This document shows, one piece after another, positions 9,140-17,386 of a stretch of 64,000 bases of DNA. Each line of letters starts with the position of its first letter. The stretch's first letter is position 1. Both the position numbers and the translations under genes were made by a program. Under the pieces are notes generated by a model. It was not told the DNA's origin. It was given only the letters and a program-made list of their open reading frames with translations, and searched no databases. This stretch comes from Vibrio sp. 10N.286.49.B1 (lineage in GTDB: Bacteria > Pseudomonadota > Gammaproteobacteria > Enterobacterales > Vibrionaceae), in assembly GCF_002873335.1 (NCBI RefSeq), contig NZ_MCUW01000027.1:62001-126000 (forward strand), given 5' to 3'.

Positions 9140-10383
9140 TGGCAGTTTTACAAATCGGCGCAGGTGGTGTTGGATGGGTTATTGCTCATAAAGCCGCGCA
9201 AAACAACCAGGTGTTGGGTGATATTACGATTGCATCACGCACGGTCGCGAAGTGTGAAAAAATCATTGAATCCATCAAGGGCAAAAATAACCTTCAAGAT
9301 GCGAGTAAAAAGCTGGTAGCGCGCTCTGTCAACGCTGATGACGTTGAGGCTTTAGTTGCACTAATTAAAGACGTACAACCTGATCTTGTTATTAATGCGG
9401 GCCCTCCGTGGGTAAACATCACCATTATGGAAGCCTGCTTGCAAGCGAAGGTCTCCTATCTTGATACGTCGGTAGCGGTTGATCTGTGCTCAGAAGGCCA
9501 GCAAGTACCACAAGCCTATGATTGGCAGTGGGGCTTCCGCGACAAATTCAAAGACGCGGGTATTACCGGCATTCTCGGTGCTGGTTTTGATCCAGGCGTC
9601 GTGAGTGTATTTGCCGCTTACGCTGTCAAGCATCTGTTCGATGAGATCGATACTATTGATGTGATGGATGTGAATGCAGGCGATCACGGTAAGAAATTTG
9701 CTACCAACTTTGATCCTGAAACGAACATGCTTGAGATTCAAGGGGATTCTTTCTACTGGGAAAATGGCGAGTGGAAACAAGTTGGCTGTCATTCTCGTAT
9801 GCTTGAGTTTGATTTCCCATTAGTAGGTAAGCATAAAGTCTATTCAATGGCGCACGATGAAGTTCGCTCTATGCAGGAATTCATCCCAGCAAAACGTATC
9901 GAATTTTGGATGGGTTTTGGTGATAGCTATCTCAATTACTTTAACTGTATGCGTGATATTGGATTGCTTAGCCCTGATCCTGTTACGCTGCATGATGGTA
10001 CGGAAGTTCACCCGTTGCACGTATTAAAAGCCCTGCTACCTGATCCGACGTCACTGGCTCCAGGCTACACTGGCAAGACTTGTATTGGTACTTGGGTGCA
10101 AGGGACCAAAGACGGTAAGGCGCGCAGTGTCTTTATCTACAATAATGCCGACCACGAAGTCGCGTATGAAGATGTTGAACATCAGGCGATTTCTTACACC
10201 ACCGGTGTACCGGCTATCACGGCTGCACTTCAATACTTCCGTGGTGAATGGGCGGATGCTGGCGTATTTAATATGGAGCAACTGAATCCGGACCCATTCT
10301 TGGCAACAATGCCTGAGATTGGTCTTGATTGGCACGTTCAAGAGCTTGAAGTCGGTCCGCCGGATATTCATATCCTAAAATAA
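9139..10383 (+). CDS. Carboxynorspermidine dehydrogenase (saccharopine dehydrogenase family)
   Basis: This enzyme reductively condenses aspartate semialdehyde with 1,3-diaminopropane (or putrescine) using NADPH, giving carboxynorspermidine (or carboxyspermidine). The 414 residues open with a Rossmann motif (LQIGAGGVGWVIAHKAA) and a second strand carrying the dinucleotide-binding context (ITIASRTVAKCEKI). INAGPPWVN and GAGFDPGVVSVFAAY are typical of the family. Its ATG shares the A of the upstream TAA, so it is translationally coupled to the fusion enzyme that makes its amine substrate. The product is decarboxylated by NspC, encoded after a 132-base gap containing two hairpins. Confidence 0.94.
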   Translation: MAVLQIGAGGVGWVIAHKAAQNNQVLGDITIASRTVAKCEKIIESIKGKNNLQDASKKLVARSVNADDVEALVALIKDVQPDLVINAGPPWVNITIMEACLQAKVSYLDTSVAVDLCSEGQQVPQAYDWQWGFRDKFKDAGITGILGAGFDPGVVSVFAAYAVKHLFDEIDTIDVMDVNAGDHGKKFATNFDPETNMLEIQGDSFYWENGEWKQVGCHSRMLEFDFPLVGKHKVYSMAHDEVRSMQEFIPAKRIEFWMGFGDSYLNYFNCMRDIGLLSPDPVTLHDGTEVHPLHVLKALLPDPTSLAPGYTGKTCIGTWVQGTKDGKARSVFIYNNADHEVAYEDVEHQAISYTTGVPAITAALQYFRGEWADAGVFNMEQLNPDPFLATMPEIGLDWHVQELEVGPPDIHILK

Positions 10384-10400
10384 TCAGGGTTGCTGATCGA

Positions 10401-10438
10401 AAAATGCGTGACTCATCGATGATGAGCCGGCGCATTTT
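10401..10438 (+). terminator. Hairpin after carboxynorspermidine dehydrogenase
   Basis: Nested inverted repeats: outer arms AAAATGCG/CGCATTTT enclose the inner palindrome CTCATC-GAT-GATGAG. The right arm ends in TTTT. It could end or attenuate transcription before nspC. Confidence 0.55.
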
Positions 10439-10460
10439 GCGGTAAGGATTCAGTAAAAAC

Positions 10461-10500
10461 ACTAAGCCGATGCTTTTAGCATCGGCTTAGTGAGTTCTTT
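10461..10500 (+). terminator. Strong hairpin just upstream of nspC
   Basis: Perfect 13-base stem (ACTAAGCCGATGC/GCATCGGCTTAGT) with loop TTTTA, followed by GAGTTCTTTTT. It ends 16-25 bases before the nspC start. It may be an intrinsic terminator limiting read-through, or a leader structure affecting nspC translation. Confidence 0.65.
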
Positions 10501-10515
10501 TTGAGTGATAAAACG

Positions 10516-11649
10516 ATGCAAAACAGTGAACCAAAAACGCCGTATTTTATGATCAACGAAGAAAAGTTGATCGCGAATCTTGAGAAAGCCAAGTACCTGA
10601 AAGAACAATCAGGCGTGAAGCTAGTACTTGCGCTCAAGTGTTTTTCCACTTGGGGCGTGTTTGATGTGATCAAGCCCTATTTAGATGGCACGACAAGCAG
10701 CGGACCTTATGAAGTCAGGCTCGGCAATGAAACCTTTGGCGGTGAAACTCATGCTTATAGCGTAGGCTACACGGAAGATGACGTTCGTGAGGTTGTCGAT
10801 ATTTGTGACAAGATGATCTTTAACTCGCAGTCTCAACTTGCGGCTTATCGCCATATTGTTGAAGGTAAAGCATCGATTGGCTTGCGTCTTAATCCAGGCG
10901 TGAGTTATGCCGGTCAAGACTTAGCCAACCCAGCGAGACAATATTCTCGCCTTGGTGTTCAAGCTGATCACATCGATCTTAATGTCTTCGATTCGATCGA
11001 CGGTGTGATGTTCCACATGAATTGCGAAAACAAAGATGTTGATGCATTTATTGGATTGTTAGAGGCGATTTCTGAGCAATTTGGTACGCACTTAGACAAA
11101 CTCGACTGGGTGAGCATGGGCGGCGGAGTCTTCTTTACATGGCCTGATTATGACATCGATAAACTCAGTGCGGCATTGAAAGCATTTGCTGACAAGCATG
11201 GAGTACAGATGTACCTTGAGCCCGGTGAAGCCATTATCACTCAAACGACCGATCTCGTCGTGACGGTGGTTGATATTGTTGAAAATGGGTTGAAAACGGC
11301 GATCGTCAATTCAGCGACAGAAGCGCATCGACTCGATACCTTAATCTATGATGAACCTGCGTCTATTCGAGAAGCAAGTGTCGATGGTGAACATGAGTAT
11401 GTGATTGGATCGTGTTCATGTTTAGCGGGAGATCAATTTTGTGTCGCCAATTTTGATGAACCACTGCATGTTGGTCAGAAGCTTCATATTATGGACAGCG
11501 CCGGTTATACCATGGTCAAACTCAATTGGTTTAATGGCTTAAAAATGCCGTCTATCTTCTGTCAACGAACGGATGGACGGATTCAAAAGCTCAATGAATT
11601 TGATTATGGTGATTTTAAGCGCTCTCTATCTCAATGGCGTATCAATTAG
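10516..11649 (+). CDS. nspC: Carboxynorspermidine decarboxylase
   Basis: A PLP-dependent alanine-racemase-fold decarboxylase that makes norspermidine (and spermidine) from the carboxylated intermediates; norspermidine is a biofilm signal and polyamine in Vibrio. The PLP lysine is K41 in [12 protein letters not shown]. Other motifs are [30 protein letters not shown], and the catalytic Cys region [12 protein letters not shown] chose ATG 10516 over TTG 10501: it gives 377 residues, the length I recall for V. cholerae NspC, a matching N-terminus (KTPYFMINE), and a GAGTGA ribosome site 7 bases upstream. It closes the norspermidine pathway begun at 6236 and 9139. Confidence 0.95.
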   Translation: MQNSEPKTPYFMINEEKLIANLEKAKYLKEQSGVKLVLALKCFSTWGVFDVIKPYLDGTTSSGPYEVRLGNETFGGETHAYSVGYTEDDVREVVDICDKMIFNSQSQLAAYRHIVEGKASIGLRLNPGVSYAGQDLANPARQYSRLGVQADHIDLNVFDSIDGVMFHMNCENKDVDAFIGLLEAISEQFGTHLDKLDWVSMGGGVFFTWPDYDIDKLSAALKAFADKHGVQMYLEPGEAIITQTTDLVVTVVDIVENGLKTAIVNSATEAHRLDTLIYDEPASIREASVDGEHEYVIGSCSCLAGDQFCVANFDEPLHVGQKLHIMDSAGYTMVKLNWFNGLKMPSIFCQRTDGRIQKLNEFDYGDFKRSLSQWRIN

Positions 11650-11709
11650 CGACGGCGTAGTCCATATCTTTTGGCCTTAGTTGCCCAAGTGCATTGAGAT
11701 CATTAAGCA

Positions 11710-11740
11710 CATTCGTTACAGTCGCGAGACTGTACGAATG
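11710..11740 (+). other. Stable hairpin between nspC and ppiB
   Basis: Arms CATTCGTTACAGTC and GACTGTACGAATG pair over 13 bases with one bulged T; the loop is GCGA. No T run follows, so it is not a classical terminator. It sits 32 bases before the ppiB start and could be an mRNA leader structure or an operator. Confidence 0.55.
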
Positions 11741-11771
11741 CTGCAACTTAACCTAATTTAGAGTGATGAAC

Positions 11772-12263
11772 ATGGTAATTATCTCAACCAATGTCGGTGA
11801 TATCGAGATCGAACTCAATCTTGAAAAGGCACCAGTGAGTGCTAAAAACTTCTTAAGATATTGCCAAGAAGGCTTTTATGACGGCACTATTTTCCATCGT
11901 GTCATCGATGGATTTATGATTCAAGGCGGCGGCCTTGATGACAAAATGACAGAAAAATCGACTCGAGCACCAATTGTTAATGAAGCGAATCGAGGCTTAA
12001 AGAATGTAATCGGTAGCATCGCGATGGCAAGAACAGATGCGCCACATTCTGCGACGGCTCAATTCTTCATCAATTTGGATGACAACGATTTTCTCGACCA
12101 TACTGCGACCACAAACAACGGTTGGGGTTATGCGGTATTTGGAAAGGTGACTGCGGGGATGGATGTAGTGAATGCTATTGCTAAGGTCAAAACGACCTCG
12201 AAGCTTGGCCACGATGACGTTCCGCAAGACGTGATTGTCATCGAGCGCGTCTCCGTTCAGTAA
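11772..12263 (+). CDS. ppiB: Peptidyl-prolyl cis-trans isomerase B (cyclophilin)
   Basis: A cytoplasmic cyclophilin that speeds proline isomerisation during folding. The 163 residues are the full domain: [14 protein letters not shown] with the catalytic Arg (about 41-54), [17 protein letters not shown] (about 95-111), and [10 protein letters not shown]. There is no signal peptide, as expected for PpiB rather than periplasmic PpiA. I chose ATG 11772 ([13 protein letters not shown]) because GAGTGA lies 5 bases before it; GTG 11763 and ATG 11766 are in frame but would place the ribosome site inside the gene. Confidence 0.93.
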   Translation: MVIISTNVGDIEIELNLEKAPVSAKNFLRYCQEGFYDGTIFHRVIDGFMIQGGGLDDKMTEKSTRAPIVNEANRGLKNVIGSIAMARTDAPHSATAQFFINLDDNDFLDHTATTNNGWGYAVFGKVTAGMDVVNAIAKVKTTSKLGHDDVPQDVIVIERVSVQ

Positions 12264-12353
12264 CTCATCAATTCTTTCTTACGCCTTAATTTAAGTCATA
12301 GTGCTTCATGTTACTTATACTGCGATGACTATATTACTTTGACGACGTGGCCG

Positions 12354-12641
12354 TTACGTCATGACGACGGTCATGACGTGTGGATTATCAATGAGCACGT
12401 CGATTGTTTTAATGTCAGTCAAAACAATAAGGCGCATCTCTTCATCGCACTGTAACCTCAGGCACTCTTCTTTACCTTCATTTCTTTGGGTATCTATCGC
12501 GATGCCTTCAATAACATCCTTGCTTGGTTCATTGCCACTAAAGTGACTACTATTTTGTGTTTGTATGTTGAGAGCAATACGAATCGGGAAACGATACAAA
12601 CACAATAACTCAATTTGGTCGTAGTGCGCGCAAGACAACAT
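12354..12641 (-). CDS. Rof-like Rho-binding antiterminator family protein
   Basis: A 95-residue protein that I read as a Rof/YaeO relative, a small protein that binds Rho and inhibits termination. The opening LSCAHYDQIELLC follows the Rof pattern (INCDDYDNLELAC in E. coli), and the middle and end (EECLRLQCDEEMRLIVLTDI, then VLIDNPH) follow the same strand order as E. coli LRLDKITSFSHPE. It has a loop insertion at about 25-45 relative to Rof (84 residues). GGAG lies 8 bases before ATG 12641. The last codons fall inside a perfect palindrome. The assignment rests on pattern memory and should be tested with a Rof profile. Confidence 0.65.
   Translation of the reverse strand: MLSCAHYDQIELLCLYRFPIRIALNIQTQNSSHFSGNEPSKDVIEGIAIDTQRNEGKEECLRLQCDEEMRLIVLTDIKTIDVLIDNPHVMTVVMT
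12356..12379. repeat. Perfect palindrome at the 3' end of the rof-like gene
   Basis: Arms ACGTCATGAC and GTCATGACGT are exact complements around GACG. It covers the last codons and stop of the minus-strand gene. It could be a terminator stem without a T run, or a protein-binding site. Confidence 0.6.
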
Positions 12642-12675
12642 GATGTGAACTCCGTTTAGTGTACCACTTATTTAT

Positions 12676-12717
12676 CGCTATGGGTGTAGCGCTATGGGTG
12701 TAGCGCTATGGATTTAG
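12676..12717. repeat. 14-base tandem repeat, three copies
   Basis: Unit CGCTATGGGTGTAG repeated at 12676, 12690 and 12704; the third copy has three changes (CGCTATGGATTTAG). It lies between the lipoprotein stop and the rof-like start, so it could affect the downstream leader. Confidence 0.85.
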
Positions 12718-12728
12718 TGCTTGGAACA

Positions 12729-13235
12729 TCAACAGTTTATAGAAGCGTAGTAAAAGTCAGATTCGTTTGCGAAATGAAAATTGAACCGAAGCGGCTTTGA
12801 CTTTTCGACGTTGATGTCTAAAGAAAATTGTTTGGTCGGCATTGTATCAAACTCAATGCGATACCACAGGGTCTGCTGATATCGTTGAGTGATCTTAAAT
12901 GAAGTCGGTGACTGTGGTGTTGGTGCGTTTGGTGTCGATAGCTGAACTTGACCAAGGTGTTGCCATTCAGACGAGGCTGGAGCGAGATCTTTTGACTCTA
13001 ACGTCACCACAACGACAAGGTTTTGGGCGGTTGGCGTATTAGGGAAAACCTGTAAACGATAGCGAGCGGTGTTTGCCGACAGGCCATCCAATTCGGTTTT
13101 ATGGTATCCACAACTTCGGCTTTTGACTAATTCATGATTGTCTTTAATGGGTTTAAAGTAAGTTCTCTGGGTAGGGTAAGCCACGCAACCAGCAAGGGAC
13201 AACAAACTCATTCCGATAATGAATGCACGCATCAT
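12729..13235 (-). CDS. Predicted lipoprotein of unknown function
   Basis: A 168-residue exported protein. The N-terminus MRAFIIGMSLLSLAGC is a type II signal peptide with lipobox LAGC; the lipidated Cys is residue 17. The mature part is mostly polar and predicted beta-rich, with a Cys near residue 42 (SRSCGYHKTEL) and a final Cys (ASINC) that might pair. I do not recognise the family. ATG codons at 13235 and 13232 are both possible, with AGGA upstream. It is followed on the same strand by the rof-like gene after about 90 bases holding a tandem repeat. Confidence 0.75.
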   Translation of the reverse strand: MMRAFIIGMSLLSLAGCVAYPTQRTYFKPIKDNHELVKSRSCGYHKTELDGLSANTARYRLQVFPNTPTAQNLVVVVTLESKDLAPASSEWQHLGQVQLSTPNAPTPQSPTSFKITQRYQQTLWYRIEFDTMPTKQFSLDINVEKSKPLRFNFHFANESDFYYASINC

Positions 13236-13341
13236 AGGGTGATTCCTGTGAAGAAAAATTGAGTATGCCGTAAGAAAATATCAATAAATAGTCAGGCTGA
13301 CCAAGTGTTACCTTAACAGTAACAACGCTGACAAACTTGGA

Positions 13342-13386
13342 CGTAACAGCTCTGGCCGTAACGGCTCTGGACGTAACCGCTGGGGG
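13342..13386. repeat. 15-base tandem repeat, three degenerate copies
   Basis: Units CGTAACAGCTCTGGC (13342), CGTAACGGCTCTGGA (13357) and CGTAACCGCTGGGGG (13372). It lies in the divergent region between the lipoprotein and the 13470 gene, 84 bases before the latter. Confidence 0.75.
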
Positions 13387-13469
13387 CGAATCTCTGTTGT
13401 CTATTGCGGTTCAGTACTGTCTCATTTAAAGTCATCGTTATAGATGTCATGTTTCGCAGTTGAGTACGT

Positions 13470-13967
13470 ATGCAATTATTGGTAGATAGAACCGGTGAGC
13501 AATTTCTTAGTATTTTGCAACAAACAGACGATCATGTCCGTGTTCAGTTCATTTCAAATGAGGGAGTAGCGAAAGGAAAACCGTTTTCCGATCGTTTATC
13601 AGGGTTATTCCTTGCTGGCTGGAGTGTGAGACAAACCTCAACCGCTATTGGGCTTGAGCGCTTTCAGCAAGGTGTGCTGGAAGATGAAAAAGTGAGCTTT
13701 TCGCTTCATCAGCTATTTCCCTTAGGGCGCAAGGTGAAATTACCCACTAACGAGGTAGTGACCATTGCTAGCTACGCCAACACGCATCAAGGCGGATACT
13801 ATATGTACGTTCGCGCTCACGGGGAGTTGAAACGCTTAAAAATTGAGGCAACTTGGCAGTTGCTTCCGTCTGATAAACTGCTTGCTTTGCCTTATTATCC
13901 AGCCCCGCGAACCAAAGCTGAGATAGACAATATCAATAGCTTCGATGCGTGGGCTGGTGGTTTTTAA
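13470..13967 (+). CDS. Conserved-looking hypothetical protein (165 aa)
   Basis: A soluble 165-residue protein without signal peptide or membrane segment. The N-terminus (MQLLVDRTGEQFLSILQQTD) and the GWSVRQTSTAIGLERFQQGV region are well formed. The C-terminal YYPAPRTKAEIDNINSFDAW is proline- and acid-rich. The composition and full-length open frame argue for a real gene, but I do not recognise the family and see no catalytic motif. It is transcribed alone, divergently from the lipoprotein gene. Confidence 0.65.
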   Translation: MQLLVDRTGEQFLSILQQTDDHVRVQFISNEGVAKGKPFSDRLSGLFLAGWSVRQTSTAIGLERFQQGVLEDEKVSFSLHQLFPLGRKVKLPTNEVVTIASYANTHQGGYYMYVRAHGELKRLKIEATWQLLPSDKLLALPYYPAPRTKAEIDNINSFDAWAGGF

Positions 13968-14011
13968 CTCGGCTTACTATCTTGTTCAGTAAGCGGATTC
14001 GTTATTGCCTA

Positions 14012-14683
14012 CTATGCGAGCGCCTCAACGATAGCTTTACCCACAGCGTGCGCGCTCGTTGGGTTCTGGCCGGTAATCACTCGGTTATCGGTCAATACGA
14101 GTTCACCCCAAGGCTGAACTTTTGAATAGCGAGCCGCAGTACGTGCTAGGGAGTCTTCAAGCAAGAACGGAATTTTATCGATAGTGCCAAAATCGACTTC
14201 TTCTTCACGAGTAAATCCAGTCACAGATTTTGAGGCAAGCAACTTTTCGCCGTTACTCAAAGTGATAGGCAAGAGTGCAGCTGGACCATGACATACTGCC
14301 GCTAAGAGGCCACCATTTTCATAATGCGTGGCTGCGATACGAGCAAAATCATCATTGCTTGCAAGGTCTGAAAGCAAACCAAACCCGCCAGGATAGAAAA
14401 TAGCGTCATAATCAGCAACGTTAATCTGTCCTACAGGGATGGTGTTGTTGATGCTGTTTTGAAGATCGTCATTGTTAAGCATTGCAGTATTGACGTCATC
14501 ACCTTCCATATCGGTACCATAAAGTGGCGCTTTGCCACCATGAATTGAAGCGATGTCGTAATCAAAGCCTGCTTCCAGCAACACATGCAGCGCATGAGTC
14601 AGCTCTGGTGCATAGGTACCATTCGCGTCCTGAGTATCGCCAAGTGTGGCATGGTTCGTTACTGGTATAAGTACTTTCTTCAT
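14012..14683 (-). CDS. DJ-1/PfpI family protein (Hsp31-like)
   Basis: A 223-residue class I glutamine amidotransferase-like protein of the Hsp31/HchA branch, whose members act as glutathione-independent glyoxalases or chaperones. The nucleophile elbow is AAVCHGPAALL with Cys131; the conserved acid is Glu27 in YAPELTHAL; IFYPGGFG precedes the elbow as in the family. Length and motifs are complete. It is divergent from a LysR regulator at 14842, and a perfect 10-base inverted repeat lies in the gap, so regulation by that neighbour (for instance in response to reactive aldehydes) is likely but inferred. Confidence 0.88.
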   Translation of the reverse strand: MKKVLIPVTNHATLGDTQDANGTYAPELTHALHVLLEAGFDYDIASIHGGKAPLYGTDMEGDDVNTAMLNNDDLQNSINNTIPVGQINVADYDAIFYPGGFGLLSDLASNDDFARIAATHYENGGLLAAVCHGPAALLPITLSNGEKLLASKSVTGFTREEEVDFGTIDKIPFLLEDSLARTAARYSKVQPWGELVLTDNRVITGQNPTSAHAVGKAIVEALA

Positions 14684-14774
14684 TTTATTGTCCTTTTGAC
14701 TTTGGGTCGGTCTTTTGCCGTTGAGTTAATACTAATAGTAAGTCGCTTTAATGATAATATCTGTTAATGGCAAA

Positions 14775-14800
14775 ATATTATTGCTATTTGGCAATAATAT
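14775..14800. promoter_or_regulatory. Candidate LysR-type operator
   Basis: Perfect inverted repeat ATATTATTGC-N6-GCAATAATAT in the 158-base gap between the DJ-1 gene and its divergent LysR gene. The arms contain a T-N11-A spacing compatible with LysR-type binding sites. Confidence 0.6.
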
Positions 14801-14841
14801 CGATTACGTTGATATGGGCTAAAGCAAGTTGGTAGAGAACG

Positions 14842-15741
14842 ATGGACAGTTTTGAGGGGATTAACGAGTTTGTTGCAGTCGCGGAAAGCCAGGGTTTTTC
14901 TGCCGCAGCAAAACAATTGGGGTGCAGTACTAGTCATGTCAGTAGGCAAGTATCGCGACTAGAAGAGCGATTGGGTACGGCATTATTTGCTCGCTCAACT
15001 AGGTTGGTCAGTTTGACACAAACAGGACAGGCGTATTATCAACACTGTAAAGACCTGGTCGTAGGGCTGCAGCAAGCGAATGAACAAGTGAGCTCACAGC
15101 AGATCCAACTCAATGGCACACTGCGTGTTAGCGCGGCTGGTGCATTTGCTGAAAAATATGTGGCCCCAGCGTTAATGGAATTTGCTAAACAATATCCCGA
15201 TCTAACCATAGATATGGACTTTAACAGCCGGATGGTGAACTTTATCGAAGATGGGATCGATTTTGCTATTCGTTATGGCAAGCTCTCTGACTCCGGTTTG
15301 GTCGCGCGAAAACTGCTCGACCGCCCAATGGCTGCTGTCGCAAGTCCCGCTTACTTAGCGGCACACGGTATCCCACAACACCCCCAACAACTTAAACGAC
15401 ACAGTTGTATTGTGGCTAACAATGATCATTGGACTTTCACACATGAAGGCGAGCCGTTAGAGGCGATTCGAGTACAGGGAAGGTGGAAAAGCAATAATGC
15501 AGAGGCGGTGGTAAAAGCCTGTGAGCAAGGCTTGGGCATCGCTTACATGCCGAAAAGTACATTTACCAACTCGATCGATGACGGTTTGCTGGTCCCGGTG
15601 TTACAATCCTATTGGGGCAAGGGATTAAGCAGTTGGATTGTTTATCAAAATCGACGGTTCTTGCCAATGCGAGCGCGTTTAGCGATTGATTACCTACTCG
15701 AGCATTTTTCGCAATGGCAAGAACTCGAACCAAAGCGTTAA
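14842..15741 (+). CDS. LysR-family transcriptional regulator (CrgA-like group)
   Basis: A 299-residue LysR regulator. The winged helix-turn-helix is at about 1-60 (FVAVAESQGFSAAAKQLGCS, then SHVSRQVSRLEERLG). The co-inducer domain covers about 90-290; RVSAAGAFAEKYVAPAL opens it, and DGIDFAIRYGKLSDSGLVAR and EAVVKACEQGLGIAYMP are typical of the CrgA/aldehyde-stress group. It is divergent from the DJ-1 gene and probably controls it and itself through the palindrome at 14775. Confidence 0.9.
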   Translation: MDSFEGINEFVAVAESQGFSAAAKQLGCSTSHVSRQVSRLEERLGTALFARSTRLVSLTQTGQAYYQHCKDLVVGLQQANEQVSSQQIQLNGTLRVSAAGAFAEKYVAPALMEFAKQYPDLTIDMDFNSRMVNFIEDGIDFAIRYGKLSDSGLVARKLLDRPMAAVASPAYLAAHGIPQHPQQLKRHSCIVANNDHWTFTHEGEPLEAIRVQGRWKSNNAEAVVKACEQGLGIAYMPKSTFTNSIDDGLLVPVLQSYWGKGLSSWIVYQNRRFLPMRARLAIDYLLEHFSQWQELEPKR

Positions 15742-15924
15742 AACCGGCAAGGTGGAGTTTAATAGCAGAATTTGGCAAGGCTAGCGAGGCGGTTGTAAAG
15801 GCCGTGCAGTGAGATAAATAATGCCATGAACTTAACATAAATGTGGGTAACGGAAGCTTAGGAATGGAACAAAGGCAGACTGATGAGTACTGCCTTTGGA
15901 TGTGATCAAACTTGACTCTACGCC

Positions 15925-16275
15925 TTATTTGAAAATAGGTTGGTCGAAGTTATGACCCTCGTCGCTGTATGCAGTGACCATCACGTCGGCGACTAATCCT
16001 GTTTCACTTTGAACTTGGCTTTCAAAGAAGTGTTGAATTTGCTGTCTGCGCCCATGTGCCGCCCATGCTTCAGCATCTCGCCAGACTTCATTGAATACGA
16101 TTGAGAAATCGTTGTTAGTGGCACTTGGGTGCTTGATCTGACGAGTGACCGTATACTGAATACAACCCTCCTCACGGTATGAATCGGGCTCTAGTGCTTT
16201 CAATACTTCGAATAACTCAGCTTCTTTGCCTGTCTTGGGTTTGAATTGCGCTAATACATAAACTCGACTTGTCAT
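15925..16275 (-). CDS. Antibiotic biosynthesis monooxygenase (ABM) domain protein
   Basis: A small 116-residue dimeric alpha-beta barrel protein of the ABM/YgiN type; members include quinol monooxygenases, but many have unknown substrates. The domain covers about 5-100: YVLAQFKPKTGKEAELFEVL, EEGCIQYTVTRQ, FNEVWRDAEAWAAH. I chose ATG 16275 (MTSRVYVLAQF) over the longer frame from 16350, because GAGGA lies 6 bases upstream and the extra 25 residues do not resemble the family. It is monocistronic. Confidence 0.82.
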   Translation of the reverse strand: MTSRVYVLAQFKPKTGKEAELFEVLKALEPDSYREEGCIQYTVTRQIKHPSATNNDFSIVFNEVWRDAEAWAAHGRRQQIQHFFESQVQSETGLVADVMVTAYSDEGHNFDQPIFK

Positions 16276-16415
16276 CGTAAATCCTCTGTGTTGAGTTATA
16301 GCCGGTGTGAATGCCTTGGTTGCCATTGATTGGCCGAGGCGCAAGCACAATAAACTAAACTCATCAGAGACGCGAGAGAACTATTTACATTATTGTCATT
16401 ATCCGTTCATCAATG

Positions 16416-16946
16416 TTAAGAACGGTAATAGCCGTAGATCGCATGATCGAGAATACGACCGTTCAGGTTTTCTTTATTCGTAATTATTCCTTCAAGTGAC
16501 ATTCCGAGTCTTTCACACACGGCTCGGCTTTGGTGATTGTCTACGGCTGCTGAAATCTGCACTTTGTGCATATCTAAATGACAAAACGCGTACTCCGTGA
16601 GAGCTTTAACTGAGCGGGTAACAATGCCATTACCGCGATAGTGTTTACTTAGCCAATAACCAATTTCGGCACATTTTGTGTCATGATTTATAGCGTTGAA
16701 GCTTATGTTACCCGAGATGGAGCCTTTGTAGAGAATGGCACACGTCATAGACTTGTTATCGGCATAGTCGTGAAGGGAATGCTTTATGAACGAAAGGAAA
16801 AAGGCATCGTTAGTCGCATGAGGTGGCCACGCTAGCCACTGACTCAGCTCTGTTCGTTCTTCTGCAACCAGAGCTAAATAACAAGAAGCAAAAGAAGGTT
16901 GCACGAGCGCAAGGCTAATTTCATTGTCGATTACAAGTTGGAACAT
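16416..16946 (-). CDS. GNAT acetyltransferase, RimJ/RimL type
   Basis: A 176-residue acetyl-CoA-dependent N-acetyltransferase like RimL/YdaF. The acetyl-CoA site is in GYWLSKHYRGNGIVTRSVKAL (R/Q-x-x-G-x-G/A pattern); AAVDNHQSRAVCERLGMSLEG is the conserved motif B with the Asn-x-x-Ser/Ala-x-x-x-x-Glu-x-x-Gly signature. Substrate unknown: ribosomal protein L7/L12 Ser acetylation is known for RimL but is not shown here. Confidence 0.88.
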   Translation of the reverse strand: MFQLVIDNEISLALVQPSFASCYLALVAEERTELSQWLAWPPHATNDAFFLSFIKHSLHDYADNKSMTCAILYKGSISGNISFNAINHDTKCAEIGYWLSKHYRGNGIVTRSVKALTEYAFCHLDMHKVQISAAVDNHQSRAVCERLGMSLEGIITNKENLNGRILDHAIYGYYRS

Positions 16947-16981
16947 AGGTCTCTCTTTTTAAGAACGGAAAGGTGGGGCTT

Positions 16982-17224
16982 TTATACAACCGATATAACG
17001 ATTCTCTCATGTTGGTCTGCCACTTCCATGATAATGCCTTGGGTCTCAGGATCGAGGGCGGCTTCTAAAAGCGCGTCCAGCTGTACGCCATTCTCATCAA
17101 ATCTCGCAATGCAGTCTTTTGGAAGCAACGACAGTAATGAGCGAGCGATACCGAGCGGAAAACTAATGGTTTCTTCTATCGTATCGTCGCGAACGTTGAA
17201 TGTTTCTATGGTCAGTTTACGCAT
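16982..17224 (-). CDS. Small protein, SHOCT-like/YvlB N-terminal pattern
   Basis: An 80-residue soluble protein. Its layout (beta strand, FPLGIARSLLSLLPKD, then FDENGVQLDALLEAAL, then GIIMEVADQHERIVISV) resembles short bacterial domains with the pattern PLG-LA...P+E...GIDLDELLE...G.LVEVED..GE.VEI found near YvlB/LiaX-type proteins. Function unknown. It is a single gene between two GNAT genes on the same strand. The family link is a resemblance, not a firm assignment. Confidence 0.6.
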   Translation of the reverse strand: MRKLTIETFNVRDDTIEETISFPLGIARSLLSLLPKDCIARFDENGVQLDALLEAALDPETQGIIMEVADQHERIVISVV

Positions 17225-17386
17225 ATACCAACACTTATCTTAAGGATTAATTTCACCGATACTTACAGAGTAGATGAGATCGGTCTATTGATTCGATAAG
17301 TTGTATGACTTTGGTGTGAGCTATTCTTAACTTATTAATGCAACTTAATGTATATAAGCGATTGTCAGTTTAAGGTGTATATTTTC

